Source of the DNA: Vicugna pacos
Taxonomy: Eukaryota > Chordata > Mammalia > Artiodactyla > Camelidae
Direction of reading: 5' to 3'
Assembly: GCF_048564905.1 (NCBI RefSeq)
Contig: NC_132996.1
Location: 45,060,001 to 45,124,000, forward strand
Length of the DNA: 64,000 bases
Of the stretch, positions 1 to 11,914 are shown piece by piece. The position numbers and the translations under genes are program-made. A model generated the notes under the pieces. That model was not told where the DNA came from. It worked only from the letters and a program-made list of their open reading frames with translations, and made no database searches. Numbering within the stretch: position 1 is the first letter of the stretch; the number at the start of each line of letters is the position of its first letter.

Positions 1-739
1 ATGCAAATGCTAAAAGACCTTTCCTATGAGGCAAGACAAAATGAGACAAAAGGAACACAGACCCCCATTTGGGTAAAGAGCCTTCTAATAAACACATTTG
101 CCATCTTCCTTAGTAACTGAACTCAACTGAATGATACATATCTTAGTCATTTCCTTTCACCTTCTGTGGCCATTCTACTAAGTTCTGGTGAATGAAATAG
201 GAATTGAATTGCTAAGAGGTACTTAGGATTCATTCTTTGGAGAGTAGAGAGAATATCGGTTTTCTTCTTTTTGTTATTGTTAAATGTGATGCTCATGTTA
301 TAGCTAGAGCTGCAGTGTCCATCTTAGACAGATAGGGAAGCATGAGGATGAAAAGCAATGGTTGAAATCCCTGTTGATTTTTTGAAGCATTAAATAAATC
401 CACGATTAACTGCCTTTTGACTTGTTTTACACAAGAGAAAAAAACTCTTGAATATTTAAGTCATAATCCAGTATTCACATATACATTTATTATTATTATA
501 ATGGAAAATATTTTAAGAAATGATATTTTATCCTTGCTATATTCAATATATATTCAATATATGTGATACTTGAAAATAGAGTGTGGTTAATTGTGTCCTG
601 AAGCATGTTGGGAATATAGAGGGAAACATAATGTTAATGCCGATTCAAGCAAAGAAATTTGTGCTGCAGGTAGAAAGAATAAATGGGAAACAGCTAACAA
701 TTTAACAATTATTGTATGCCTGTTAGGGTATTAGTTGAT
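1..739. other. Unassigned AT-rich sequence
   Basis: I see no gene, recognisable repeat or RNA here. It is AT-rich unique-looking sequence with short A/T runs and one TA-rich stretch near 540-560. Confidence 0.5.
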
Positions 740-905
740 TTGCATAGGTTGAACTCATTTGATTTTATAAAATGCTGTGAGGTAAATTTATCTACGTTTA
801 GTAGACAGTTGTTATTCTTTGACGTGAAAGAACTTAACCCTAAATTATGTAGATAATGGGTGCTAGAGTCATAATTCAGACTCAGGTTTGTCTGCCAGCT
901 ACATT
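740..905 (-). mobile_element. MIR SINE relic
   Basis: Reads as the reverse complement of the MIR core: 'ctgtgaggtaaatt' corresponds to the 'cctatgaggtaggta' segment, followed by a decayed 'gaaagaacttaaccct' block and ending at 'cagactcaggtttgtctg', the place of the tRNA-derived head. Strongly diverged, as expected for an element that stopped moving before the placental radiation. Confidence 0.6.
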
Positions 906-1289
906 ACTTTCAACTCTTCAGTTCTTCTAAAGTGAAATATGTAGGTTTTCTTACTCTGACTTTTTTTTCTGTAAACAGTGCTTATTATCTTGTTTCATTT
1001 TCGCTCAAATGATGCCTTTGGAATTTTGAGGACTAAAATACAAAATGTAAATTAAATCAAGGAAAAATATTTTGTTCACTTCTGCTCAAAAATACTTCCC
1101 ATTGATGGGCCAATTTAAAAACCATCCATGTTCAATGGATTCTCTTTACGTTCCTTCTCTCTTTCATGTTCCTGAGCATTGCTATGGGATTTCATTGGTC
1201 AGAATTTGTTGATTTTATTTATCTCTCTTGTTCTTTACGAGATCCTTTTTGAAGTTATGAGTTTTAAGTACCAAATGAAATTGTTGCTG

Positions 1290-1480
1290 AATTGGGCATT
1301 GGAGTCATAAAAACATTAACACAAATCCTGGTTCTAAATAAAAATGTTACTGTGTACAAATTATTTAACTTCAGTTTCCTCACCTATAAGATGCTGATAT
1401 GAACATCAACATCACAAAATTGGTTTTAGAATTATGTATATAAAGCTGCAAACACAGAATGAGCATTAGTAGTGTTATGT
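1290..1480 (+). mobile_element. MIR SINE relic
   Basis: Follows MIR order on the plus strand: 'ggcattggagtcat', 'caaatcctggttc', 'aaattatttaacttcag', 'tttcctcacctataaga', then a decayed 3' part. It lies directly upstream of a second MIR in the same orientation. Confidence 0.65.
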
Positions 1481-1489
1481 GTTTAAGCT

Positions 1490-1715
1490 TCAGGTCACCC
1501 AGACCTACTTTGATATCCTGGCGCCTCCATTACTACTTGAGTAAACTGAGAATCTTACTTAACCTCTCTAAGCCTTTCTTTTCTCTCTGTAAACATTAAA
1601 AACTCCTTTTGTGCTAGCTGGAAGATTGTAAAAGATAATTCATTTGAAGTGCTTATCACAAAACATGTTACATTTAAGCACTCAAATGTTAGCACTTGTC
1701 ATCATTCCTCAATGG
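1490..1715 (+). mobile_element. MIR SINE relic (second of a head-to-tail pair)
   Basis: Landmarks in order: 'tcacccagacctactttg', 'gatatcctggcgcctcc', 'atcttacttaacctctct', 'aagcctttcttttctctctg'. The 3' part is decayed but still recognisable up to about 1,710. Adjacent to the preceding MIR in the same orientation. Confidence 0.65.
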
Positions 1716-2483
1716 ATTAATAATGAGTTCATATATTAAATAGATGCTTCTGGATCTTAGTAGACAGGCTTTTAGAACCCTGTTAGGAAAACCAATTAGT
1801 GCAATAAATCTTGCATTTTGGAAAATTATCAAATTCCACCTAACAGTATACATATCCCCTTACAAAACCCTGCAGTGCTAGTTCTGGGGCTCTTCTGACT
1901 TCAAGGGAAAAAAAAAAAATATCTAAAATGATTAAAGCATGTACAAACTTTTTAAGTATATTTCTCTGTTCTGATATTTGAATAGTTGATTAGAAAATAT
2001 GTTCAATCTAAAACTGAAAACAGATGTTTTTTCCCATCATTTGACTTAATGTGTTTTAGGTCATAAACTGATTCTTAATTACTTTAAAGCAAAAATGAAA
2101 AATTCCATCTCGATATGAAGTATTCTTTTCTTCATTTGGAGATTTCTCCTTACAAAGTCTTTAATAGATTATGAGTCACTTTAATGAAATCTTCATGAAC
2201 ATTAGATGATTTTTTTTAACTGCCACTACTTCAAAAGAATCCACTTGTTGCTCAAGATTAATCAGTATTTCTGTATGACACACAGAGACAAATGAGCAAT
2301 AAAGAAGCATTTATTTTGAAGGATTTTGAAGTTGTTTAATACATGGCAAACCAAATTAATACAGTCTGCTGCTTTCCCTTTCTTCAATTTAATAGATATC
2401 CTATCTGATCAGTTCTGCTACCAAAAAGTCACTGAATAATTTTATTTCTGAGGTACATTTTACCTAAGTTTCCTATCTGGATA
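1716..2483. other. Unassigned AT-rich sequence
   Basis: No gene or recognisable element. There is one 12-base A run near 1,907. Confidence 0.45.
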
Positions 2484-2493
2484 AGTCTTTTCT

Positions 2494-2724
2494 TTTTTTT
2501 AATTGAAGTATAGTTGATTTACAATGTTGTATATGTTTCTGATGTACAGCATAGTGATTCAGTTACATATATATATATATATACACACACACACATGCAC
2601 ACACACATATATATACATATATACACTTTTTCATATTCTTTTTCGTTATAGGTTATTACAAGCTATTGAATATAATTCCCTGTGCTATATAGTAAGACCA
2701 TAAATTTGTTCTCTTTGTTGAATT
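2494..2724 (-). mobile_element. 5'-truncated LINE-1 3' end with target-site duplication
   Basis: Starts at a poly(T) and reads 'aattgaagtatagttgattt', 'gatgtacagcatagtgattc', 'ttcgttataggttattac', 'ttccctgtgctatatagt'. This is the reverse complement of the L1 3' UTR typical of even-toed ungulates. Imperfect duplications flank it: 'agtcttttct' at 2,484-2,493 and 'agtcctttct' at 2,725-2,734 (9 of 10). Only about 230 bp of the element was copied. An internal TA/CA microsatellite has grown inside it. Confidence 0.85.
2563..2626. repeat. (TA)n(CA)n microsatellite inside L1
   Basis: Alternating TA and CA dinucleotide blocks within the L1 3' UTR, where the ancestral element already has a short TA run. 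Confidence 0.9.
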
Positions 2725-2734
2725 AGTCCTTTCT

Positions 2735-3918
2735 GCAGGTACCTTAGATTCAGTCTATAACCAGTGATGTTGCAATAGGCAAAATTGGAGTTAATTTTGA
2801 AATGTAGAAAAACTTCATCAGGAAGGGCTCACAAGGCTAATTTAAAATTAGTAGGAGTCCTGTTATCATTTTATTTGCTGCAGGCCTAGGAACTATGTCT
2901 CAGCAGCTTTGCAAAGCAACTACGGTTTTTACTGAGATTTAAGACACAGACGATTGGTCAATTTGTATCCTGTTGGGCAGATTTACTGTTGATAGGAGGG
3001 TCTCCATAAATCAAAAAAAAAAAAAATCAACCAGCATTTCCATACAAATATATATCTATATTATAACTCAAATATCCCAGTTATAATTGGTTGTTTGAAA
3101 TTCACTCATCTTTGTTTTTCACCATTTGATCTAGTTGATCTAAAAACATCAACTTAATTAAATGAGTCAGAGCTATAATTTTGAAATAACTAATAAAACT
3201 ATAATTTGGATACCTTAATATACAATCATACTTATGCAGCTCGATTTTATACTATATTGGAAGTAATTGCTAGTAACTGCAAAATTACTTTCCTGTTTTC
3301 AGATTAAAACAATACCCAAAATACTATTGCTTTGGTATCTGCAAGATTAATCGATAAATTAATTGATCATCAATTGATTTTCTACCACTATATCTTATTC
3401 TAGAGTCCGGAAGTTGAAAGATTTTGGCTGGAGTCATACGAAACTTAAAACACAGTAATTCTCTTTGCATCAGGATTTTAAGACTTCATTTCAGAGATAT
3501 CAACTAGAAAGTTCTTTGCAGAAAGGCATAGTTCACTAATTATTTTTTCTCATCTTGAAGGCAGATTTAAATTTTAAGACTTGTGCATGCATCTTCATTT
3601 GATATTTTTATGCTCTAAAACTTTTTACAAAAACAGTTCTCATTCATTCAAGCAGAACATTTTCCTAGTGCTAAAACTTAATGTCTTAAACAAATACTCT
3701 ATACCAGGAAAGTTATGAATTCTTTAAATCTGTACCCACCTATGAGTATATTTTGACCTTTTCATTCCACATTGTATATACTATTTCTACTATTACATTG
3801 AAAACATTTTTTTAATCAAATTTGAGTAAATTAATACCAAGTTGGAACTTCTTTCTGTCCTTTCTCTCCTTCCTCCATACCCATTATCACCATTCTTCAC
3901 CTCTTTATCTAAAATAAC
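2735..3918. other. Unassigned sequence
   Basis: No gene, RNA or repeat recognised. It includes a 13-base A run at about 3,014 and a pair of short inverted 'ttaatcgataaatt / aattgatca' motifs near 3,345-3,380. Confidence 0.45.
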
Positions 3919-3919
3919 A

Positions 3920-4262
3920 ATTTATTGAACCCAGGCTAAAGACCAGTAGCATGCTTCATTCAGCAGGTACAAACATGAAGCTGAAACTGTCTGTGCTTTT
4001 CAAATCCTTCACAGACCAGGAGCAAAGGCTACACAAATATTAGTAACACCAAAGAAGTGTGACAAGTTTTATGATGGAAGTATAATTATGGGTGAATATG
4101 GCAGAGAGATGACTGTCTCTGCGTAATGAATAGAGGAGGACATCCCAGATGCTGTAATATTTTCAAAAGGGCTTTGAATTGAACCAGATTTTTATGATCA
4201 AAGAAGGAAGTAGGACTATCCAGATATAAGTATGCTCTGGAATGGAAAATGCAACATGTTTT
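3920..4262 (-). mobile_element. LINE-2 relic
   Basis: Reads as the reverse complement of an L2 3' end. 'caatttattgaacccagg' stands for 'tatttattgagcacctac'. Further on are 'gtgtgacaagttttatgatg', 'ggaggacatcccagatg' and a decayed 'gaggtgacatttgagctg' region. Very diverged. Confidence 0.5.
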
Positions 4263-6270
4263 TAGACTTGCTGTAGAATTTAATGCTATGGGATTATAGT
4301 GTACTACTTTATAAAACTATAGATCCTGAATGGATATGAGAATAACTTTGTTTTGCCTAAGGGGTTTGAATAACTTCCTCCTCTGAATTTTACCCTAGAA
4401 AGAGCTGAGGTGAATGGAGAGAAGGGGTGACATTGGGCCAGTGAAGTTTAAAGAAAAATGTCAGATTTATCTGTAATTATGTATTATTTCCAATAGAAAT
4501 TATTATTTTAATAAGCAGTAAGTCATGCTCCAGGCATACAGTATATTCAAGAAATGGAGGTGTGTATGAAGGCTTGAGAAACATAACTTTTATCTCCCTT
4601 GTTCTCTTAATCTTCACAGAATGTACATCATGCTACATCACATTTTTCTAAATTATGGGACCTAGCTATGACTCTACCTCTCAACTTGCAGTACTCTCTT
4701 TATTCTTTCCTCTTTTGAGAGCTGAAACAAAACTGAGAGAAAGACCATTAATTTAGTCCATAACTGAGTATCAGAATGGAAGAACAAATTTAAAAATTTT
4801 CCACCTAGATCTGTCAGAGACAGAATATATTGGATAACTTCAAACCTTGGTGTAAAGAGTAAGAGAAGTGATATTAAACATTGGGTCCAAGAGTACAGAG
4901 ATAAAGATAGGAGATGATGGATGAGGAATCAAGGTGAGGGTACAAAGCAACAGATTAAGATGGAGTCACTGGATTCAAGATATAGGTTGTAAACAAGGCA
5001 AACGTGAAAGCATCTTTACTGGGTGATAGCTGCATTTGTAAGATTAATTTTATTCTTATTTTATATAAAAGGGAAATAAGACTCAAAAGGTTACGTACCT
5101 CACATAATTTTACACATATACACATAGGTATCAAGACTGTTATTCAAATCAAATCTTGCTAATTTTGAAGTCCACCATTTTTGCCTTTATCATTACTGAT
5201 CTCAAGCTCTTCAGACATTTTTAAGGCCTTTAAAAATATTTTCAGATTTGATTTTTGGAAGTATGCTTTTGGCATCGTTTACTGGTAAGGGTATGATGTA
5301 GACCTTCTTCTCCTAGCTAAATATTCTCACTTCTTTTATGTGTTATACATTTCAGCTCCTCAAGCACCTATTTGTTCTTCCTGTTTTCATTTCAGTTTGA
5401 CAATAAAATGGTGTGTTAATCTGTTTTCTTCGAGAAACGGTAAAATGTGCAAAAATTATATTAGGGAAGCACCTTTTGGAAAGGAAATAGGGGAGGAGTC
5501 AGGAAAGACTGAGAGAGTGAGCAGACTATGATGCAAATCCAACTCTGGTTAAAGAAGAAAGGGAGGGAAGATTGGGGAGAATTGTCCTAGACTACAGTAC
5601 AGTTTAATAAAGTTTGGGCAAGGTCATAATCCTTTAGGAGTCCCAAGCCTTTCAGGAAGGGTCTACCTTAGTAGCCCTGCCATATTGTCATTGGTTGGGA
5701 GCAGCTGGTGGGAAGTGGGACCTTGACAAAACATTGCAGTGGTTTTCAGATTGCAATACCCAGGGCTCTCAGTCTTTGTACAGTGTGGATCTGCAAAGTA
5801 CATCCTTATGGCTGCCACAGTTGACTTCCAAAGCTTTATAAAAAATTTTGAAAATTGCCAGACATCATTCACCCTATACATTAAGGTGTATAGATCTGAT
5901 AACTGATGGCATTATATATAAAGAGTTTCTCATGCCTCCCCAATATCTCTCATATTCTTGGAAGAGATTCATGGGAAAGTCCTTGTAAAGATTATTTAAA
6001 TGAAAGGAAGAATTGAAAATCTAAATCTGAATTATAAGTGAAATGGAACACAGTCTGCTATTAAGGGTGAAAGGTATATTTTCTTTCTCAAAACTAAATA
6101 ACTTGAAAGATGAACCAAGAGCATTAATGGATTTTTGGAATACTAAGTTAAAAAATAAGTTTATTTTTGTTTTGAGAGATGACATACAGTTTCTTACCAC
6201 AGATGTAGGAGGGTGAGGGGACTAGGAAATGGCCACAATGTGTCTGGGATCGTGGTGGATGATTTACATT
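4263..6270. other. Unassigned sequence
   Basis: No supported gene or named repeat. The short open frames at 5,340-5,531 and 5,663-5,881 have no protein resemblance, no splice context and ordinary AT-rich codon use, so I treat them as chance. Confidence 0.45.
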
Positions 6271-6274
6271 TGAA

Positions 6275-6806
6275 GGGTAGCAGAATATGCCACCACAAAA
6301 TATGACTGAAGGAATTCAGCATGTGCCAGCCCATAATATGTGCCTTTGATATAGTGATTATTTCAAGCTATAGACACTTGAAAAACAGCATTTGCAGGGA
6401 GAGGCTTACTCTGTACTCTTCCTACCTGCCCCAAAACAAATCCTCCAAAAAGAACTCAGTTGTCATAAGGCTCCTCTTGAGGACTTTCGTCAACCAGGAA
6501 AGACTGACCATAAGTTATTACAAGAGAGGAGACTAGAAGTTGGCACCACACCTAGACAAACTTTGTACCCTCTCATTAAAGACCTACATTGTCCCTCCCC
6601 TTTCCCTGTTAACATAGTATTTAAACCAGAATTCTAAGACATCTGGAGAAGCTATTAATTTTCCCCGGGTGTCTCCCATGTTCATGACATATACATATAC
6701 ATCCTAATAAACTTTTGTTTGTTTTTCTCTTATTAATCTGTCTTTTATTATAGGGATCTCAGTTAAGAACTCAGAGTGTACATGAAAAATTATTTTGCTC
6801 CCCTAT
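6275..6806 (+). mobile_element. Solo ERV LTR fossil
   Basis: A stretch of about 530 bp with LTR layout: a 5' part beginning near 'ggtagcagaatatgccacc', a TATA-like TATTTAAA at 6,618-6,625, a polyadenylation signal AATAAA at 6,706-6,711, then the 'cttattaatctgtctttta' block and a terminus near 'gctcccctatat'. The tail resembles solo LTRs common in Laurasiatherian genomes, of ERV3/ERVL type; the class is not firm. No internal viral region is attached. It looks old and inactive. Confidence 0.65.
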
Positions 6807-6814
6807 ATATTCAA

Positions 6815-6965
6815 TCCATATAATGACCATGGTAGAAAGAGATTATTAGTTTAATAGGTGAAGATAATAAGGCTCAATATCACTACCAGGATCATAGATC
6901 TAAGAAATGGCAAAAGAGTAAATTTCAATCTAAATCTGTGTAGCTTTAAATCCTGTAATCTTTCC
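6815..6965 (-). mobile_element. MIR SINE relic
   Basis: Reverse-strand MIR core: 'taatgaccatggtag', 'taggtgaagataataagg', 'gaaatggcaaaagagtaaat', 'ctgtgtagctttaaatcctg'. It starts just past the end of the ERV LTR. Confidence 0.5.
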
Positions 6966-7227
6966 AAGTACAGGTATTTTAATTGGTTTATCAAAGATTT
7001 TCCAAATAACCCCTATATATCCAGACCCATTTTATAGGTTATGAAAGATGAAATATAAATATAATCTACAATTCTTCTATCAAGGAGTTTATAATCTTTT
7101 GGAAGAGATAATCAGTATTATACACAGAGTTAGAAAACACAAGCCCAAGTGTGTATTATATGACTACTAAAATCAATAAATACTATGATCTGAAGCCATT
7201 TGTGTGAGCTTTGTGGTAGATTGGGTG

Positions 7228-7560
7228 CATGCTAAACTAACAGAAAGCAGTAGATGGTCTGCATTTTTATAAGCATAGGAAATTTATTTTACACAGTACT
7301 GGCGGCTGGAAGTCTAAGATCAGGGAGCCAGCGTAGTCAGGTGAGGGCCCTCCTCCTGGGCCCAGACTTACATCATGGCATGGTGGAAGTGACTAGAGGT
7401 CTCTCTGGAGCCTCTTTTATAAGGCACTGAACTCACTCAGAAGGCTCCACTCTCGTCATTTAAGCACATTCCAAGGCCCCCAGCTTCTAATACCATCACT
7501 TTTGGAAGGTTTAGGATTTAAACTTATGAAGGAGGGATACAAATATTCAGACTATAATGG
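7228..7560 (-). mobile_element. MLT1-type (ERVL-MaLR) LTR fossil
   Basis: Reverse complement of the MLT1 LTR pattern: 'aggaaatttattttacacag', 'tggcggctggaagtctaaga', 'ggtgagggccctcctcctgg', 'gagcctcttttataaggcac', 'tctaataccatcacttttgg', ending 'caaatattcagactataatg'. Near full length for this LTR (about 330 bp), with no internal region. The family was active before or around the placental radiation, so about 100 My old. Confidence 0.85.
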
Positions 7561-7564
7561 TAAG

Positions 7565-7745
7565 GAATAAGTGTTGGACTTAAAAGACACCTAAGATTGA
7601 ATTCTACCTGTAATATTCAACCTCAGAATTATTATAAGTTAACTGTGTATGATTCTAACTTTTACGACTTCAAAATAGGGGAAACAATACCCACTTCATT
7701 GTGTTGTTGTCAGGATTGGACAGGAAAATGCATGAGAAAGCAAGC
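7565..7745 (+). mobile_element. MIR SINE relic
   Basis: MIR order on the plus strand: 'gtgttggacttaaaagac', 'gattgaattctacctg', 'ttataagttaactgtgta', 'gacttcaaaatagggg', 'cccacttcattgtgttgttg', 'caggattggacaggaaaatg'. It abuts the MLT1 LTR. Confidence 0.6.
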
Positions 7746-8261
7746 AACAAATTCGTAGTCTGAATACAAAGGCATTATTGTAGGCAATATGATCTGCATT
7801 TTATTTGAATGCCAAATTCCAATCATGCTTAAAGTAGATAACATCTTTAACCCTACTGTCAAAAGTTTTCAAAAAGAAAACATAAAAACTGCTTGTTCTT
7901 GAATTTAAAAATTCTTCTTTGAATTTTATGATTCATCAACCTTCAAAATGTTTATTTATATAGCTCACTGATGTTCAAGAGATAGCAGAACTCTTAAGTA
8001 AGCTCTTAGTGTTCTGAAGCTCGGAAAGAAAGAAAATACCAACTCTATCCAAAAGAAACCTAAAAATAAGAGAAAAGCAGGAAAGACATTTTCAGAATTG
8101 ACAACACATTAGATTCACACAAATAAAATATATTTCAAAATGTTAAATCTAAGAATTCTCATTGGACTATATTCTTGATAAACAGAAGTTGATTTTCCAA
8201 TAGGGGAAACATGAGACTCTAGTCTATGTTTGTTATTAATATAAAAATAAGAGTTCTTTGA
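7746..8261. other. Unassigned sequence
   Basis: No gene or recognised element. AT-rich and unique-looking. Confidence 0.45.
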
Positions 8262-8925
8262 TGTATACTCAGTGCTAGCACCTTATTATTTATTAACACA
8301 TTTAGTTCTCACAGTAATCCTAGGAATAGTTATTCTCATTTTACAAATGAGGAAACTGCCAACTAAAGATTGCCACCTTCCGTCTGCCTCTACATGGGCT
8401 GAATCATGTTGGTACTTGCCATCTACCTCTGCTTGGATTAAATCAAGAGCTGCTGCAGCCGCTGACCTTCAACACTCCCTGAAAGGAGTTCAGGGGGAAA
8501 ATCAAGAATGAGGCACTCTGTGCTCTGGGAAAAACTGGCAGAACAGGCCTTCAGATAGATATTTTCAGGAGAAGAGTTTATGAGCCCAAATTCTTGTGTC
8601 TCCTTATAATCTAGAAAAGCACTAAAATCATTAATGGTGACATCTGCCTAAATGTGTGCTTGACTGCCCATACCTCCCCTTCACTGAAATCATATATTTA
8701 ATACTTACCTTCCCCTCTGACTCTTTGGAGCAATGACTCAGAGCTATTTGAGATGCTGTCTCTCGGGTTATAGTCCTCACTTTGCCCCAAGTAAAACTTA
8801 ACTCACAACTCTCATGTTGTGTGATTGTATTTTAGTCAACAAAACCTAAACCCAGAAGTTTAAGTGACTTGCCACAGGACATAGACATAGACAGTCTGAC
8901 CCCACTGTCCTCATTTTTAGCTCTA
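8262..8925 (-). mobile_element. MIR SINE relic split by an LTR insertion
   Basis: The left part (8,262-8,356) shows 'acatttagttctcacagtaa', 'ctaggaatagttattctcat', 'tttacaaatgaggaaac', the reverse-strand MIR core. It continues at 8,846 with 'cccagaagtttaagtgactt' and 'gccacagg', exactly the MIR sequence that should follow. The 485 bp between are an ERV1-like LTR flanked by a duplicated AAAC, so the MIR was there first. Confidence 0.8.
8357..8841 (+). mobile_element. Solo ERV1-like LTR fossil with 4-bp target duplication
   Basis: Begins TG and ends CA, and is flanked on both sides by AAAC (8,353-8,356 and 8,842-8,845). A 4-bp duplication is characteristic of ERV1-class integration. The 3' part ('ttatagtcctcactttgccc', 'cttaactcacaactctcatg') resembles gamma-retrovirus-type LTR tails known in even-toed ungulates. 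No internal region remains. Younger than the MIR it interrupts; duplications and ends are intact, so of medium age. Confidence 0.75.
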
Positions 8926-8999
8926 GAGTTTACTAATAGATGCTATTTGTGATATTCTCTCCTAGTTTAAATTCTAGGGATGTGTTAGAACCTCTGTGA

Positions 9000-9337
9000 A
9001 TTTGCTGTCTTCTAACAGATGCAGCACATGGGCTCTTCCCTTTGCCTAGAAGCCTCTTGCTCCAGAGCACACACACCCCTATTTTTCTTCTAGTTTCCTT
9101 GCAGGCAACATCTCCCAAGAGCCCTTCCTTGATCACCCTTTCACATGTTGTTTTCTTGTCTGAAAATTTTTGTGCTGTTTTTGTTTTTTAATAATACTTA
9201 CAACATGTTTTCTATGTCATATTATATATTTATAGGCTTTATTCTATCTTTCCCATTATTTTGATAAACAATGCCTACAGCAATGACTGGTATATTGCAG
9301 ACTTTTTTTTTTTATAAACATGTATTGAATGAATAGG
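9000..9337 (+). mobile_element. LINE-2 3' end relic
   Basis: L2 landmarks on the plus strand: 'cctttgcctagaagcctctt', 'gagcccttccttgatcaccc', and a tail of 'aatgactggtatattgcaga' followed by 'catgtattgaatgaatagg', the L2 end. It directly precedes a reverse-strand MIR. Confidence 0.7.
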
Positions 9338-9339
9338 TG

Positions 9340-9545
9340 GTCATGAGCCAGATGTCGTGCTAGCAGCTTTGAATATGTTATCTCAGTTACTCTTAAACAG
9401 TCCTTCTAGGCATAGGTATCATTATTTCACTTTCCACACATGGGGAAGCATATTAAAATATGCCAAATAAATGTAACAGATGCACATAAATAGTAAATAT
9501 CCAAGACAGGATTAAATTCAGGTCCATATGATTTTAAAGTTCCTA
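9340..9545 (-). mobile_element. MIR SINE relic
   Basis: Reverse-strand MIR: 'gagccagatgtcgtgctag', 'tgttatctcagttactctta', 'ggtatcattatttcact', 'ttaaattcaggtccatatga'. Confidence 0.65.
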
Positions 9546-11635
9546 CTTTTTCAGTTGCTCTATGTTGCCTTTCTAATTATTTTGAAAGAAAAGTAAGGGA
9601 AATTTTATCTCTGCTGCAAGTCTTTACTTTGTATCACAGCAACATGTTTTACTGTAAAATATCCATTAAATTAAGCCTGTAGTTCTCCAAGGGTGTTTCT
9701 TCATACCATTATAATCAAAGGTCTGATTGTTTTTTCCAGTATGCTTTCATCTATCTTTATATCTCTGCAGAGATATGCAATTTAAGTTCTTCATTAAAAA
9801 ATAATGTGCAGTTTCTTGAATCTAGGAACTTTAAGAGACTCATCTGACCTTAACCCTATGTGCCCTACAGTCAAGTCAGAACTGTAAGGCTTGTTATAAC
9901 ACGGAATTGAAAGTCTACTCCTCAAGTGGCCATGGTTATCTTTGCTCTGTTCCCAGAAAACAAATAATTTGTCCTTTTCCTTTCCTTGCATATTTCTGTT
10001 ATGAAGCCTCTGTGTTCTTGAAAAATATCATGATATTATCCTGGGACTTTCTTATAATGCCTGATTTCTTACTAATTGTAAACTAATTTTTAAGAACACC
10101 CATAATGCATCTTTGGTTTAAGATAATAGTCATGCAATGTGATAAGTACAAAGGTGGTTTGAAAGAAAGGATTTTTGTGGCTGTAGTTTGCAGTAGATGG
10201 AATGTGCAGCTAATGCATTCAAAAAATAACTTTTCCATTATTACTAATAAAGCTGGTGCTAAGTTGAATATTTCCAACTCTAAGCAGAGTTTTTAAACTT
10301 ACATAGGTGTGTGAGATTCAGTCCCATAAGTTAATTTTCAGAAGCTCATTTGAGAAATTTAGGAAGCAAATACCCAAGGCTTTGGGAATATGCATTACTT
10401 ATGTAAATGTAATGAGATAAGAACACTTTTTCATCTTTCAGTAATTGTTGTTGGTAGGGAAAGTACATTTGGATGTGTAATCATTTTGACTGATTATAGT
10501 ATTTTGAGCAACTTCAATATGATGTGGGAACCTGATAAATGTGAAGTATTGTGTAAAATGGTATCTGAAGACTGTCTTAGGTAGGTTAAAATGGTCAATC
10601 AGTAGACTTACGATCAAAGGAATGTTAAGATAAAATAACATTCAATAAAATTGAAGTTGAATACCAAGTAAAAGAAGTCTATTTTAATTGTGTTACTGAT
10701 ATTTTCTTTTGTAAAGACCCTAAAAGCATCAGAATTCAAGCTGAACTTTGCCTTGATTTTCTTTTTCATAATTCATTCTGGAAGTTTAGGCAAATCAGCC
10801 TAATTTCTATTGGACTTCTTTTATAGAATAAAATACAAACTTTGCAATAAGATAAGTTGCTTTTATGTTAAATGAATTTCTTGGAGCTAACCAATATAAT
10901 CAGAGATTAGTTTTGGCTGAATTCAGGGGGCAAAAAGAGTATATCTGTAAAAAGATTAAAAAGGTGTTTCCTTGCTCTTTGTGTCATTTCTATCTTGACT
11001 TTTATAGGTGAATATACAAATTTGTGGGTTACCTTTTGAGGGGATATGTTTCTTATCTAAATTGAGTGAAACATAGGCCTTAAAAGTGAAATCTATCACA
11101 GGATTATAGAATGCTCCCTCTCCCCCACATCTTACCACCATCATAATAGGGCTCTAGTAATGCAGTACTGGATTCCAACTAAAAGAGCCGTAGTATGTCA
11201 GCTCTATTTAATCAGGCATTCTTAGGTAAGTCCAAAGACAATTGGGGAGACAAAAACAGGACAACAGAGTAAATTGAAACCTCTGGGACCCACAGGTAGA
11301 ATAAGCATTAAACACAGATCAATTTCTGTTACCTGATTATGTCTACCTTTCAACAACAACAACAAAAATTTTTTAAAAGCTGTAAGTCAAGAAAAAAGCA
11401 GTATGAAGAGACAAAGTGAATATCCAAACCAGACTCAGATATGTTGTTGCAGTGGAAAGTAATAGATAAGCAAGTGGAAAAGGCTCGAATAATACATATT
11501 GTAATGGAATAGAGTTGGAGATATCAGTATGAAGTTATATTTAACTTAATATAAATTAAGATGGTTACTTATAGAAATACTTACAAATATATACACATAC
11601 ATGGGTTATTATGAACACCTCTCTTCGCTTTGTCA
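9546..11635. other. Unassigned AT-rich sequence
   Basis: About 2.1 kb in which I recognise no repeat and no exon. Several frames of 60-70 codons overlap on both strands (for example 10,083-10,296 and 10,390-10,641). They have no conserved-looking composition, no start context and no splice sites, so I take them as chance frames. Confidence 0.4.
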
Positions 11636-11813
11636 GCTAAGATGACCTATAGGAATTGACACCTAAGGAGCAACAATATGCCCCAATCTTAGTTTCTAAT
11701 ACCATTCTCCAGTAAAGAAAACCTGGGTTCCACAGAGCAATGGCTGATCTAGGACTGGAACAGGAAATATATGACTCTCCAGTATCCAGTAGTGCCAGAA
11801 AGTAAATACTCAA

Positions 11814-11866
<53 letters not shown>

Positions 11867-11914
11867 AATATATGACTCTCCAGTATCCAGTAGTGCCAGA
11901 AAGTAAATACTCAA

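Noticed and set aside
6321-6637. Two overlapping frames on the plus strand
   Set aside because: Both lie within the LTR fossil, which is non-coding.
8272-8511. Frame of 79 codons
   Set aside because: Runs across the junction between the MIR and the inserted LTR, so it is a chance frame.
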